Both the position numbers and the translations under genes were made by a program. Shown here piece by piece: positions 10,395 to 22,000 of a stretch of DNA of 36,813 bases (positions are counted from its first letter, which is position 1; each line of letters begins with the position of its first letter). The DNA is taken from contig JAIRJZ010000077.1 of the NCBI GenBank assembly GCA_031260355.1, positions 1 to 36,813 of the forward strand. Direction: 5' to 3'. The stretch is from Burkholderiales bacterium. Lineage in GTDB: Bacteria > Pseudomonadota > Gammaproteobacteria > Burkholderiales > Casimicrobiaceae. The notes beneath the pieces are model-generated. The model saw only the letters and a list, made by a program, of their open reading frames with translations. It made no database searches and was not told the DNA's origin.

Positions 10395-11726
10395 ATGATT
10401 TTCGATGTCGATAACGAGACGCTCCCGCGCGAAGACTTACAGGCATTGCAACTGCGACGCCTGCAAAAAACCGTCGAGCGCTGCTATGAGACCGTCCGTT
10501 TTTACCGCGAAGCGATGGATGAACTGGAGATCAAGCCGCACCATATCCAGACCTTGAGCGACGTCAAGTTTCTGCCGTACACCAAGAAAGAGCAGTTGCG
10601 CGACAATTACCCCTTCGGAATGTTTGCTGTTCCGACCGATCAAATCGTCCGCCTCCACGGCTCCTCCGGCACCTCCGGCAAACCGATCGTTGTCGGCTAT
10701 ACCCGCCGCGACATTGCCAACTGGTCACAGTTGGTGGCGCGCTCGTTAGGCGCAGCGGGGTTGCGCCCCGGCGACCGCCTGCACAACGCTTACGGCTATG
10801 GCTTGTTTACCGGCGGTCTGGGGCTGCATTACGGCGCCGAATTGCTGGGCATGACGACCGTTCCGATGTCGAGCGGACAAACGCAGAGGCAAATCATGTT
10901 GCTGAAGGATTTCGAGGCAACCGCTTTGAGCTGCACGCCGTCTTATGCGCTGAATATCGCCGAGGAAGCCGAGACGCTCGGCATCGACTTGCGCAAGCTG
11001 GCGCTGCGGGTCGGCTTGTTCGGCGCCGAACCGTGGAGCGAGGAGATGCGTTACGAACTGGAGTCCCGCCTCCATATCGACGCGCTCGATATTTACGGCT
11101 TGACCGAGATGATGGGACCCGGCGTCGGTATCGAATGCCTGGAAGGAAAACACGGCTTGCATCTGTGGGAAGACCACTTCCTGGTCGAATGCGTTGACGT
11201 CGATACTGGCGAGCCTTTGCCCTACGGCGAACAAGGCGAGATCGCCATTACGTCGCTGACCAAGGAAGCTTTTCCTGTTCTGCGTTTTCGTACCCGCGAC
11301 ATTTCCGTGCTGGACGCGGCGCCCTGCAAATGCGGCCGTACCCATGTGCGGATGCGCCGGATTTCGGGACGTTCCGACGATATGCTGATCATTCGCGGCG
11401 TCAACGTTTTTCCGACGCAAGTCGAGGCCATTCTGATGCGCACCGAAACGCTCTCGCCTTTTTATCAAATCGAAGTCTTCAAGGAAGGTTTTCTGGACTC
11501 GATGGTGATCAATGTCGAGGCCAGCCCGCCGTTGTACGCCAAGGGGCAGGACGCCATGGATCGGGTTTCCGCCAAGGTGCAGAAAGACTTGAAAGATTTC
11601 ATCGGTATTACTTGCCGTGTCGTCGTTCATCCGACCGGCTCGATCGAACGCTCGATGGGTAAAGCCATCCGCGTCGTTGACCATCGCCGCAAAACGGTAT
11701 CACATCAACCCGGCAAAATCCGTTAA
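10395..11726 (+). CDS. paaK: Phenylacetate-CoA ligase (aryl-acetate AMP-forming ligase)
   Basis: ANL-superfamily enzyme forming an arylacetyl-AMP and then the CoA thioester. The 443 residues include the P-loop LHGSSGTSGKP near residue 90, the adenylate motif DIYGLTEMMGPG, the hinge-region ISGRSDDMLIIRGVNVFPTQ and the C-terminal lid ending near the conserved Lys in RSMGKAIRV. Length and motifs fit PaaK (about 435). It stands 23 bases upstream of iorA, so the ligase and the oxidoreductase are one operon. In that setting the substrate may be phenylacetate, indoleacetate or 4-hydroxyphenylacetate, and the enzyme could work in either direction; the sequence does not settle this. Confidence 0.93.
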   Translation: MIFDVDNETLPREDLQALQLRRLQKTVERCYETVRFYREAMDELEIKPHHIQTLSDVKFLPYTKKEQLRDNYPFGMFAVPTDQIVRLHGSSGTSGKPIVVGYTRRDIANWSQLVARSLGAAGLRPGDRLHNAYGYGLFTGGLGLHYGAELLGMTTVPMSSGQTQRQIMLLKDFEATALSCTPSYALNIAEEAETLGIDLRKLALRVGLFGAEPWSEEMRYELESRLHIDALDIYGLTEMMGPGVGIECLEGKHGLHLWEDHFLVECVDVDTGEPLPYGEQGEIAITSLTKEAFPVLRFRTRDISVLDAAPCKCGRTHVRMRRISGRSDDMLIIRGVNVFPTQVEAILMRTETLSPFYQIEVFKEGFLDSMVINVEASPPLYAKGQDAMDRVSAKVQKDLKDFIGITCRVVVHPTGSIERSMGKAIRVVDHRRKTVSHQPGKIR

Positions 11727-11749
11727 GCCCCCCGTTCCAAGGAAAAACA

Positions 11750-13651
11750 TTGAACCCGAAACCGTTAACTCCCCCCGCCGCCGGTTCGCGTTTGCTGATG
11801 TCCGGCAACGAAGCCGTCGCCCGCGCCGTCTGGGAAGCCGGCGTCCGCGTCGCCGCCGCCTACCCGGGTACGCCGTCAACGGAAATACTCGAAAATCTGG
11901 CGTTTTATCCCGACCTTTACACTGAATGGTCGGTAAACGAGAAGGTATCGCTGGAAGTGGCGCTCGGCGCCTCTCTCACCGGCGCGCGCAGTTTCTGTGC
12001 GATGAAACATGTCGGCATGAACGTCGCCTCCGACGCGCTGATGACGATGACGCTGACCGGCGTGGTCGGCGGTTTGGTGATTGCCATCGCCGACGATGTC
12101 GGATTTTCCTCTTCGCAAAACGAACAGGATTCGCGCTTCTGGGGTCGCTTCGCACATCTGCCGATCCTGGAACCTGCCGACTCGCAGGAAGCCTATGAGA
12201 TGACGCTGGCCGCCTTCGCGCTCTCGGAAAAATTCAGTACGCCGGTCATCCTGCGGCTCACTACCCGCATCTGCCATGTGAAGTGTCTGGTCACCATCGG
12301 CGCCCGCGAAGCCAAGCGCGCCGCCGATGGTTTTACCAAAGACCCTGCCCGCTGGGTGATGGTGCCCTCCAATGCACAGAAGCGTCTGCCCGGCGTCTTC
12401 GCGCGGGAAAAGGCGCTCACCGAAGAATCGGCCGCCAGCGCCCTCAACCGGCTGGAACCCGGCAGCGACCGGCGTGTCGGGTTCGTCACCTCCGGCCCCG
12501 CCTACATGCATGTGCGCGAAGCCTTCCCCGACGCGCCCGTCCTGAAACTCGGCTTTTCCTATCCCGTTCCGATGAACAAGATCCGTGAACTTGCCGATCA
12601 GGTGGACACCCTCGTCGTCGTCGAGGAAACCGAGCAACTGCTCGAAACCGAAATCCACGCCGTCGGCATCCAGGCGCGCGGTAAAGACCTTCTCCCCACC
12701 GCCGGGGAAATGCCTCCGTTCGTTCTGAAGAAACACCTTGCCGCGCTCTTCCCGGAACTCTCGAACGCAGCGGCAGAAACCGCCGCGCCCCTATCCTCCG
12801 CCCTGCCGGTCTTCCCGCGCCCGCCGACGATGTGCGCGGCCTGTCCGCACTTGGGCGTGTATTACACCCTCTCGCAATTGCGCAACGTCAACATCATGGG
12901 CGACATCGGCTGCTACACCCTTGGCGCCGGTCACCCCTGGAGAGCGCTCGACACCACCATCTGCATGGGCGCCTCAATGGGAATGGCGCTCGGCATGGAC
13001 AAGGGGCGCGGGCCGGACGATGAAAAGAAAAACATCGTCGCCGTCATCGGCGACTCCACCTTCCTGCACATGGGCATGCAGGGTCTGCTCGACATCGCTT
13101 ACAACCGCGGCAACGTCACGGTTCTTCTGCTCGACAACCGTACCGTCGGCATGACCGGCGGGCAGGAGAACCCTGCCACCGGGCGCGACATTTACGGCGA
13201 GGAAGCGCCCAGGGTTGACCTCGCCAAAGTGGTCGAATCCCTCGGCATCGCTCCCGAGCACATCCATGTCGTCGATCCTTACCTGTTGCCCGTCCTGTTC
13301 AAGACGCTGCGCGAAGAAGTCAAGTACAACGGCCCCTCGGTCATCATCACCAACCGGCCTTGTGTGCTGACCGGCTATTACGAAGCCCTGAAACCTTACG
13401 AAGTCGAAGCCTCGCTGTGTACCGGCTGCGGCAACTGTGTTGACGTCGGCTGCCCGGCGATCCATGTGACGCGCCGCGAAAAAGTGATCAAGCCCTCCGG
13501 CAAGGAAGTGGAACTCGCTTTTGTTGACATCGAAACCACGGCTTGCACCGGTTGCGGTCTGTGCCTGCAACCCTGCGCGCCCAAAGCCATCCGTCACGCC
13601 GTACCCACGGCAACGATCCATGTCGTTCCCGCTTCTGGAGAAAAACTGTGA
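11750..13651 (+). CDS. iorA: Indolepyruvate ferredoxin oxidoreductase, alpha subunit
   Basis: Thiamine-diphosphate enzyme that oxidatively decarboxylates aryl-pyruvates (from Trp, Phe, Tyr) to aryl-acetyl-CoA while reducing ferredoxin. The 633 residues contain an N-terminal pyrimidine-binding domain (AYPGTPSTEILE near 38), the central domain, the TPP-binding domain with GDIGCYTLG and VIGDSTFLHMGMQG, and two C-terminal 4Fe-4S motifs, CTGCGNCVDVGCP and CTGCGLCLQPC. It starts with TTG at 11750, with AAGGA six bases upstream. Its stop overlaps the iorB start by four bases. The enzyme is oxygen-sensitive in known cases, pointing to anaerobic or microaerobic metabolism. Confidence 0.95.
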   Translation: MNPKPLTPPAAGSRLLMSGNEAVARAVWEAGVRVAAAYPGTPSTEILENLAFYPDLYTEWSVNEKVSLEVALGASLTGARSFCAMKHVGMNVASDALMTMTLTGVVGGLVIAIADDVGFSSSQNEQDSRFWGRFAHLPILEPADSQEAYEMTLAAFALSEKFSTPVILRLTTRICHVKCLVTIGAREAKRAADGFTKDPARWVMVPSNAQKRLPGVFAREKALTEESAASALNRLEPGSDRRVGFVTSGPAYMHVREAFPDAPVLKLGFSYPVPMNKIRELADQVDTLVVVEETEQLLETEIHAVGIQARGKDLLPTAGEMPPFVLKKHLAALFPELSNAAAETAAPLSSALPVFPRPPTMCAACPHLGVYYTLSQLRNVNIMGDIGCYTLGAGHPWRALDTTICMGASMGMALGMDKGRGPDDEKKNIVAVIGDSTFLHMGMQGLLDIAYNRGNVTVLLLDNRTVGMTGGQENPATGRDIYGEEAPRVDLAKVVESLGIAPEHIHVVDPYLLPVLFKTLREEVKYNGPSVIITNRPCVLTGYYEALKPYEVEASLCTGCGNCVDVGCPAIHVTRREKVIKPSGKEVELAFVDIETTACTGCGLCLQPCAPKAIRHAVPTATIHVVPASGEKL

Positions 13652-14247
13652 CCAACAACCATCGTGTCGTCAATATTCTCGTCGTCGGCGTCGGCGGCCA
13701 AGGGGTCATGACCGCTTCCGAAGTTTTGTGCGAGACGGCGATCTCGCAAGGCTTCGACGCCAAAAAAACCGAAGTGGCCGGCATGGCGCAGCGCGGCGGC
13801 GTGGTGTCGTCCCATGTTCGCTTCGGCCCCAAAGTTCTTTCTCCGGGAATCGCCTGCGGCGAAGCCGACATTCTCGTCGCCTTCGAAGCCGCCGAAGCCA
13901 TGCGCTGGTGTCATTATTTGCGTCCGGGCGGTATCGCCATGGTCAACCGCCTCCACTTGGTGCCGCCGGTCGTCTCGCTCGGGCTTTTTCCTTACCCGCC
14001 CGATCCGGTGGAAGAAATCCGCAAACAAGGCATACGCGTTCACGATTTCGACGGCAGCGCCATCGCCCTTGAACTGGGCGACAAGCGTCTGGTCAACACC
14101 GTGATGATGGGCGCCATTTCCGAAAGCCTGCCGTTTACGCCGGAACTGCTGAAAGAACGCATCGTCAAACGGTTCCGCATCAGAAAACCGGCGCTCGCTG
14201 ATCTGAACGGTCAGGCTTTCGACCGCGGTCGGGCGGCGGCGCGCTGA
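13648..14247 (+). CDS. iorB: Indolepyruvate ferredoxin oxidoreductase, beta subunit
   Basis: The 199-residue protein is a complete 2-oxoacid:ferredoxin oxidoreductase gamma-type domain: NILVVGVGGQGVMTASEVL near the N-terminus, then KKTEVAGMAQRGGVVSSHVRFG, which is the family's conserved loop. It pairs with IorA to form the active heterotetramer. The GTG start at 13648 overlaps the iorA stop as GTGA, with GGAG upstream, so translation is coupled. A longer frame begins at 13543 inside iorA but the additional residues are unrelated to the family. Confidence 0.94.
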   Translation: MTNNHRVVNILVVGVGGQGVMTASEVLCETAISQGFDAKKTEVAGMAQRGGVVSSHVRFGPKVLSPGIACGEADILVAFEAAEAMRWCHYLRPGGIAMVNRLHLVPPVVSLGLFPYPPDPVEEIRKQGIRVHDFDGSAIALELGDKRLVNTVMMGAISESLPFTPELLKERIVKRFRIRKPALADLNGQAFDRGRAAAR

Positions 14248-14255
14248 GTTGTTCA

Positions 14256-14280
14256 ATCGCAAAGGGCACAAAGAACCAGG
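14256..14280 (+). repeat. CAAAG-type dispersed repeat, left flank of restriction island
   Basis: ATCGCAAAGGGCACAAAGAA is present 12 bases after the iorB stop. An inverted copy (TTCTTTGTGCC-TTTCGTG) lies just after hsdR at 22333-22350, and further copies are found at 25901-26072. Confidence 0.65.
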
Positions 14281-14283
14281 GAA

Positions 14284-14388
14284 AGCTATGATGGCTTGAT
14301 CAAGCTCAAACGCGAAGGGCACAGCGTGGAGCCGGTGGCGATGGCAACAGAGTTTCTGGTCGTACTGAACGACTTGGCACGCACATAG
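14284..14388 (+). pseudogene. Possible remnant of a coding end upstream of hsdM
   Basis: A reading frame ending in TAG at 14386-14388 encodes 34 residues that look protein-like ([12 protein letters not shown], then [16 protein letters not shown]) but has no proper start of its own; upstream it merges with the repeat at 14256. It could be the 3' end of a gene cut by the event that placed the island here. I do not recognise the family. Confidence 0.3.
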
Positions 14389-14399
14389 GACAGGGCACG

Positions 14400-16012
<1,613 letters not shown>

Positions 16013-16016
<4 letters not shown>

Positions 16017-16426
16017 GCGAAGAAAAACTGGATTTGACCTCACTGGTCAACGCCATTGCGCGCTTGAGTGAGGGCTGGGCACGCTACCAGAAGGATCGCA
16101 CCGATATACAGATTCGGGATGGTCTGATTCAGCGTTTCGAGTTCACCTACGAAATCAGCCACAAGATGCTCAAGCGTCACTTGGAAACCACATCGGCGAA
16201 CCCCGCAGGGTTCGATGACATGAGTTTTCAGGACTTGATCCGCATGGGCAACGAACGCGGCCTGATTCCGGGCAGTTGGCCGGAGTGGCGAAATTTTCGT
16301 GATATGCGCGCCAAAACAAGCCACACCTACGATGAAGAAATCGCACTTGAAGTTGTGGCTTGCATTCCTGACTTCCAAAGAGAAGCGTCCTTTCTACTGA
16401 AAAAATTGCAGGACGCTCAAGCGTGA
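16013..16426 (+). CDS. HEPN protein of HI0074/HepT type, putative RNase toxin
   Basis: A 137-residue all-helical protein of the family annotated as nucleotidyltransferase substrate-binding (HI0074). Conserved features are [17 protein letters not shown] (residues 42-58), the middle segment with [10 protein letters not shown] and the C-terminal R99-x4-H104-x-Y106 in [13 protein letters not shown]-x4-6-H is the catalytic motif of HEPN ribonucleases; in the characterised HepT/MntA pair the Tyr of R-x4-H-x-Y is AMPylated by the MNT partner to silence the toxin. Here all three residues are kept, so both activity and control look possible. Its ATG overlaps the hsdM stop (ATGA) with GGAGG upstream, and the MNT partner follows directly. 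Toxicity is inferred from family and motif. Confidence 0.85.
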
Positions 16427-16437
16427 CAGGAGTCAGC

Positions 16438-18024
16438 GTGTCCATTCCGGCAATTGACATCCGGCCTGACCATTGGCAAATCGTGCGGCACATCCTGCGT
16501 TTGCGCGTGCCGCACTACGCCGTATGGGCTTTCGGTTCGCGCGTCAAATGGACGGCGAAACCGCATTCCGATCTGGATTTGGCCATCATTACAGACAAAC
16601 CTTTGCCGTTGTCTGTCAGCGCGGCCTTGGCAAATGACTTCTCGGAGTCGAATTTGCCATGGATGGTAGATGTCGTGGACTGGGCTGCTACCAGCGATTC
16701 GTTTCGCAAAGTTATCGAGCGAGACAAGGTGTTGGTACAAGAGCCAACACCACCTTCAGATTCAGACATGGGGTCTGATTGGCCAATCTTTCGGATTGAA
16801 GATATCGCAGAAAAAATTGCGATGGGGCCATTCGGTTCGAATATCAAAGTCGAAACTTTTGTCAAGACAGGCGTTCCCGTCATCAGTGGCGCTCATCTTC
16901 GTGGTATTCGTTTAGAAGACAGCGATTTCAACTTCGTAACCGAGGAACACGCGGAACGGATGAAGAACTCGAATGTATTTCGCGGGGACGTCATCTTCAC
17001 TCATGCCGGGAACATTGGTCAGATTGCCTATATTCCACCCAATTCGCAATATGAGCGATACGTGATCTCGCAGCGGCAGTTTTATCTGCGTTGTAACTTG
17101 AGCAAGGCTGATCCAGTTTTCATTTCCTACTACTTCCATAGCGACGAAGGTCAACACAAACTGCTTGCTAACGCATCGCAAACTGGTGTTCCATCAATTG
17201 CGCGTCCGTCTTCGTATTTGAAGACGATTGAATTACAGCTGCCGCCGCTCGAAGAACAACGCGCCATTGCCAACACGCTCGGCGCACTCGACGACCGCAT
17301 CGACAACCTGCACCAAACCAACGCCACACTGGAAATCATCGCCGCCGCGCTGTTCAAGTCATGGTTCGTGGACTTCGACGGCGTAGCCCCCGAAAACATG
17401 CAGGAATCGGAACTGGGCTTGATTCCGAAGGGGTGGCGGGTTGGTACGCTTGATGAAGTGTTTGAAATAAACCCAAAGCGCGAATTGAAGAAGAGCACCA
17501 TTGCTCCGTATCTCGATATGGCAAGTGTCCCAACCGCAGGCGCGGTGCCGGATGCCCCAATGATGCGCGAGTTTTCATCCGGCACAAAATTCGCCAACGG
17601 CGATACGCTACTTGCGCGCATTACACCATGCCTTGAAAATGGAAAAACCGCATTTGTAAATTTTCTCGAAAAAAGCCAAGTTGGTTGGGGATCAACGGAA
17701 TTTATTGTTCTGCGCCCCAAGCTCCCATTGCCACCATTTTTCGGCTACATCTTGGCGCGTCGTGAGGATTTTCGCGCACACGCCATTCAGGCGATGAGCG
17801 GCACTAGCGGTCGTCAGCGTGTTGAGGTGGGGCAACTTCAAAATTTCAAACTCGCTATTCCAGACGAAACTACAGCGCGCGCGTTTGCTGACCTCGTTGA
17901 GCCGGTTCAGAAAGCGCTGTTCGATAATCTGGCACAAGCCACCACCCTCGACGAACTCCGTGATACCTTATTGCCGAAGCTGATTTCGGGGCAGTTGCGG
18001 ACGCATACCGCAGGAACCAAGTGA
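16438..18024 (+). CDS. hsdS: MNT nucleotidyltransferase fused to type I specificity subunit HsdS
   Basis: One uninterrupted frame joins two proteins. Counting from the GTG at 16438, residues 1-102 are a whole minimal nucleotidyltransferase: FGSRVKWTAKPHSDLDLAII supplies GS-x10-D-x-D and WMVDVVDW the third acidic strand; the usual end of single-domain MNTs, IERDKVLVQ, is reached before a short Pro/Ser/Asp linker. Residue 111 onward is a full HsdS with two target-recognition domains (starting WPIFRIEDIA and GLIPKGWRVGTLDEVF) and the two conserved helical spacers (PPLEEQRAIANTLGALDDRI; TTLDELRDTLLPKLISGQL). AGGAG five bases before 16438 favours that GTG; an earlier GTG at 16423 overlaps the HEPN stop. 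An internal ATG at 16768 would give free HsdS but has no visible ribosome site. Confidence 0.9.
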   Translation: MSIPAIDIRPDHWQIVRHILRLRVPHYAVWAFGSRVKWTAKPHSDLDLAIITDKPLPLSVSAALANDFSESNLPWMVDVVDWAATSDSFRKVIERDKVLVQEPTPPSDSDMGSDWPIFRIEDIAEKIAMGPFGSNIKVETFVKTGVPVISGAHLRGIRLEDSDFNFVTEEHAERMKNSNVFRGDVIFTHAGNIGQIAYIPPNSQYERYVISQRQFYLRCNLSKADPVFISYYFHSDEGQHKLLANASQTGVPSIARPSSYLKTIELQLPPLEEQRAIANTLGALDDRIDNLHQTNATLEIIAAALFKSWFVDFDGVAPENMQESELGLIPKGWRVGTLDEVFEINPKRELKKSTIAPYLDMASVPTAGAVPDAPMMREFSSGTKFANGDTLLARITPCLENGKTAFVNFLEKSQVGWGSTEFIVLRPKLPLPPFFGYILARREDFRAHAIQAMSGTSGRQRVEVGQLQNFKLAIPDETTARAFADLVEPVQKALFDNLAQATTLDELRDTLLPKLISGQLRTHTAGTK

Positions 18025-18028
18025 GTTT

Positions 18029-19072
18029 ATGCGGCCGAAACTTGATCCGGATCGATATGCCGCCTGCCCGTCTTTCAATGATTGGTTAGATGAGCAGTAT
18101 TCGGATGAGTCGGGGGATTTGAACATCTTAGGCTTTCGGCCACGCCCCAGCGAGGTGCTGTTTACGATGAGCCCAGATACCTATCAAGCAAATTTTCCAG
18201 ATTTCATGCAGCAACGCGAGGAGGAAATACTGGATTTGGTATTCAACAACTATCCGTCGCCCATTGCTTACTACTTTTACCGCTTCAAGAACGGATATGA
18301 GAACGAAATCCAAAGACTCTTATTGCTGCGGGATACGTGGGAAGCCATTGTTGACGTGCTCCATGCGTTAGCAATAGCGGAGTGCCGGTTTCACAAAATT
18401 CACCTGTCCGCCCCTTTGAAATTCAAAGACCTGCTTACGGACAGCATTGCTCAAAGACTTGAGAATATTGAAGAGATTGCAAAGCAGATGCTGGTTGCTG
18501 GCATCGCTTCCGAATTCTCCAAAATTGTAAAAGCACAAGCCGTTGCCGCTATGCGAGACTTGAATCAATCAAGAAATGCCTTCTCTCATAGCGCGGCGCA
18601 ATCAGAAACGCAAGCTCGCAATTGGGTTGATGAGTGCCATGATGACGTTCTTAACATCTTGGGGGATTTGGACAGTCTGCAATCTGTGCAGATCATTCGA
18701 TACTTGGGCCAGCCAGATGCTTTGACTATACGTGGCGAAACATTCAAGGGTCATGGGGCAACTAGGACGATCCAGACCGTTCCTCTCGACGAGAAGCAGA
18801 TACAAGGCTCGTCCTGCTATTTCCAGCAGGGACACATGCTGGCGTTCGTTGGGAAACTGATCTTCAGTCTCAAGCCGACTGTTCACTACCGAGAAGATGT
18901 GGCCGGGCACATGACGCGATTGTGTGTATTCCGCAGAACGCATGGTGACGTTCCAAACAGAAAAATTGAATTTGAAGTCGTCGGCGAATCTGCTCGAATT
19001 GAAGAAAACCGTAAAAACTTCTTTGTAGAGTTGACCGAACTGCGCGGATTTTTTGGCTTGGGAGATGACTAA
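18029..19072 (+). CDS. Uncharacterised protein with HEPN-like R-x4-H motif in the restriction operon
   Basis: A 347-residue soluble protein I do not recognise. The middle is helical (about residues 90-215) and holds [16 protein letters not shown], in which R182-x4-H187 and its hydrophobic, helical surroundings look like the catalytic helix of HEPN proteins. The N-terminal 85 residues and the C-terminal 110, which are richer in beta-forming residues ([26 protein letters not shown]), match nothing I know. It starts four bases after the hsdS stop and its stop TAA shares one base with the hsdR ATG. Its codon use is more AT-rich than that of hsdR and hsdM. The HEPN assignment rests on one short motif and helical prediction by eye. 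Confidence 0.75.
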   Translation: MRPKLDPDRYAACPSFNDWLDEQYSDESGDLNILGFRPRPSEVLFTMSPDTYQANFPDFMQQREEEILDLVFNNYPSPIAYYFYRFKNGYENEIQRLLLLRDTWEAIVDVLHALAIAECRFHKIHLSAPLKFKDLLTDSIAQRLENIEEIAKQMLVAGIASEFSKIVKAQAVAAMRDLNQSRNAFSHSAAQSETQARNWVDECHDDVLNILGDLDSLQSVQIIRYLGQPDALTIRGETFKGHGATRTIQTVPLDEKQIQGSSCYFQQGHMLAFVGKLIFSLKPTVHYREDVAGHMTRLCVFRRTHGDVPNRKIEFEVVGESARIEENRKNFFVELTELRGFFGLGDD

Positions 19073-22000
19073 TGGCTTTTCTATCTGAAGCTGACATCGA
19101 GCAAGCACTGTTGGTGCAGTTGAACCGATTGGGCTACGCCATTGCGTCTGACGAACTCATCGGCCCGGATGGCCGTGCGCCGGAGCGCGACGGGCACGAC
19201 ATCGTTATTTTCCAAAAACGACTCGAAGATGCCGTGCAACGGCTCAACCCGCAATTACCACCAGAAGCACGCGCCGATGCGCTGCGCAAGCTGACCCAAT
19301 CCATATTCCCTGCGTTGCTGGAAGAAAACCGCCGCATCCGCACGCTGCTGACCGAAGGCGTGGACGTGGAGTATTACGGCGAGGACGGGGTATTGACGGC
19401 GGGCAAGGTGGCGCTGCTGGACTTCGATGCGCCAGAGCGCAACGATTGGCTGGCGGTCAATCAGTTCGTGGTTATCAACGGGCAGATCAACCGCAGGCCG
19501 GATGTGGTGCTGTTCGTCAACGGCCTGCCGCTGGCGGTGATCGAACTGAAAGCGCCGGGCAGCGCGGGCGCGAATCTGGTTGGCGCGTTCAACCAGTTGC
19601 AGACTTACAAGCAGCAGATTCCGGCGTTGTTCCACACCAATGCGCTGCTGGTCACGTCCGACGGCATCGCGGCACGGGTGGGGTCACTGTCCGCCGATCT
19701 GGAACGCTTCATGCGCTGGCGCACTACAGATGGCAAGGAGATTGCTCCCAAGGGTTCCCCCGAATTGGAAACCCTGATCGAAGGCGTGTTTGAGCCATGG
19801 CGTTTTCTGGACCTGCTGCGCCACTTCACCGTGTTTTGGGAAACCGGCTCCGGTCTGGCGAAGATCGTGGCGGGCTACCACCAGTACCACGCAGTGAACC
19901 GCGCTATCGAATCGACGATTCGCGCCGCCGACTCGTGGCAGGGCGTGGCCGAGGAACCTGCGTCCTACGGATTGCCGAGCGTAAACACACAACTCAAAGG
20001 TGACCGTCGTGCGGGTGTGATCTGGCATACGCAGGGTTCCGGCAAAAGCCTGCTGATGGCTTTCTACGCCGGGCGGCTGGTGAAGCACCCGGCGATGGAG
20101 AACCCAACGCTGGTGGTACTGACCGATCGCAACGATCTGGACGATCAGTTGTTTGCCACGTTCTCGATGTGCAAGGACTTGATCCGGCAAACTCCGGTTC
20201 AATCCGAAAGCCGTGAGCATTTGCAGCAACTGCTGGCGCGGGCATCGGGCGGGGTAATTTTTACCACGTTGCAGAAATTCGGCGAGGTGACGGAACCGCT
20301 GACCACGCGCCGAAATGTGGTCGTGATTGCTGATGAAGCGCACCGTTCGCAATACGGTTTCCGTGCGAAGGTGGACGCTAAAACGGGCGAAGTCTCCTAC
20401 GGTTTTGCCAAATACCTGCGCGATGCCTTGCCCAATGCCTCGTTTATCGGCTTTACCGGAACGCCCATCGAGGCGACCGACGTGAACACCCCGGCGGTAT
20501 TCGGAAACTACATCGACATCTACGACATCAGCCGCGCAGTAGAAGACGGTGCGACAGTGCCGATCTATTACGAATCGCGGTTGGCGCGCATCGAACTGGA
20601 TGAGGACGAAAAGCCGAAGCTCGATGCCGAAGTGGGAGCGTTGACCGAGGACGAGGCAGAAGTCGAGCAGGAGAGGCTCAAGCGCAAGTGGGCCACCATT
20701 GAGGCGCTGGTCGGCAGCGAAAAACGCCTCGCGCTGGTAGCGAAGGATTTGGTAGCACATTTCGAGGACAGACTGGCCGCGCTGGACGGCAAGGCGATGG
20801 TGGTATGTATGAGCCGCCGCATCTGTGTGGCGCTGTACGATGAAATCGTCAAGCTACGCCCGGACTGGCATAGCGCGGACGACAACGCCGGAGCAATCAA
20901 AATCGTAATGACCGGTGCAGCCAGCGACCCGCCAGCATGGCAGCAGCACATCGGCAACAAGGCGCGACGCGACTTGCTCGCCAAACGCGCCCGCGATGCG
21001 AAAGACCCGCTCAAACTGGTGATCGTGCGCGATATGTGGCTGACTGGTTTTGATGCACCGTGCATGCACACCATGTATGTCGATAAACCCATGCAGGGTC
21101 ACGGCTTGATGCAGGCCATCGCGCGCGTGAATCGCGTGTTCCGCGACAAACCGGCGGGGCTGATCGTCGATTACGTCGGCATTGCGCAGAACCTGAAGTC
21201 GGCGCTGGCACAGCATTCGCTGCGCGATCAGCAAACCACGGGAGTCGATGAAGCCGAAGCGGTCGCGGTGCTGCTGGAAAAATACGAAGTGGTGCACGAC
21301 ATGTTTCACGGTTTTGATTACGCCACAGCATTAAACGGCGCGCCGCAGCAACGCTTGGCGATGATGGCTGGCGCCATCGAGTGGATTCTGGACAAACAGC
21401 AGCAATGGGCTGCGGCGGAAACCAGCGCAGAAAGCAAGAAGAACGCCCAACGCCGCTATCAAGATGCGGTGCTGGCCTTATCGAAGGCGTATTCGCTGGC
21501 TTCGGCCTCCGATGTGGCTCGTGCTATCCGCGAGGAAGTGGGTTTCTTTCAGGCCATCCGTGCCGCACTGGTCAAATCGTCCACCGGCTCCGGCAAGACC
21601 TCGCAGGAACGCGATTTTGCCATCCAGCAGATCGTCAGCCGTGCGGTGGTTTCGACCGAGATCGTGGACATCCTGAAAGCAGCAGGCATCCAGTCGCCAG
21701 ATATTTCCATCCTGTCCGACGAGTTCCTGGCTGAAGTGCAGCAGATGCAGAAGAAAAATCTGGCGCTGGAAGCCTTGCGAAAACTCCTTAACGACGGCAT
21801 CCGCTCACGCAGCAAAGCCAACATCGTCGAGACGCGCGCCTTTTCGGAACGATTGGAAGATGCCGTGGCACGTTACCACGCCAACGCCATCACCACCGCC
21901 GAAGTGTTGCAGGAATTGATTCAACTGGCAAAGGACATTCGCACGGCGAGGCAGCGCGGCGAAGAGTCCGGCCTGAGCGATGAGGAAATCGCTTTTTACG

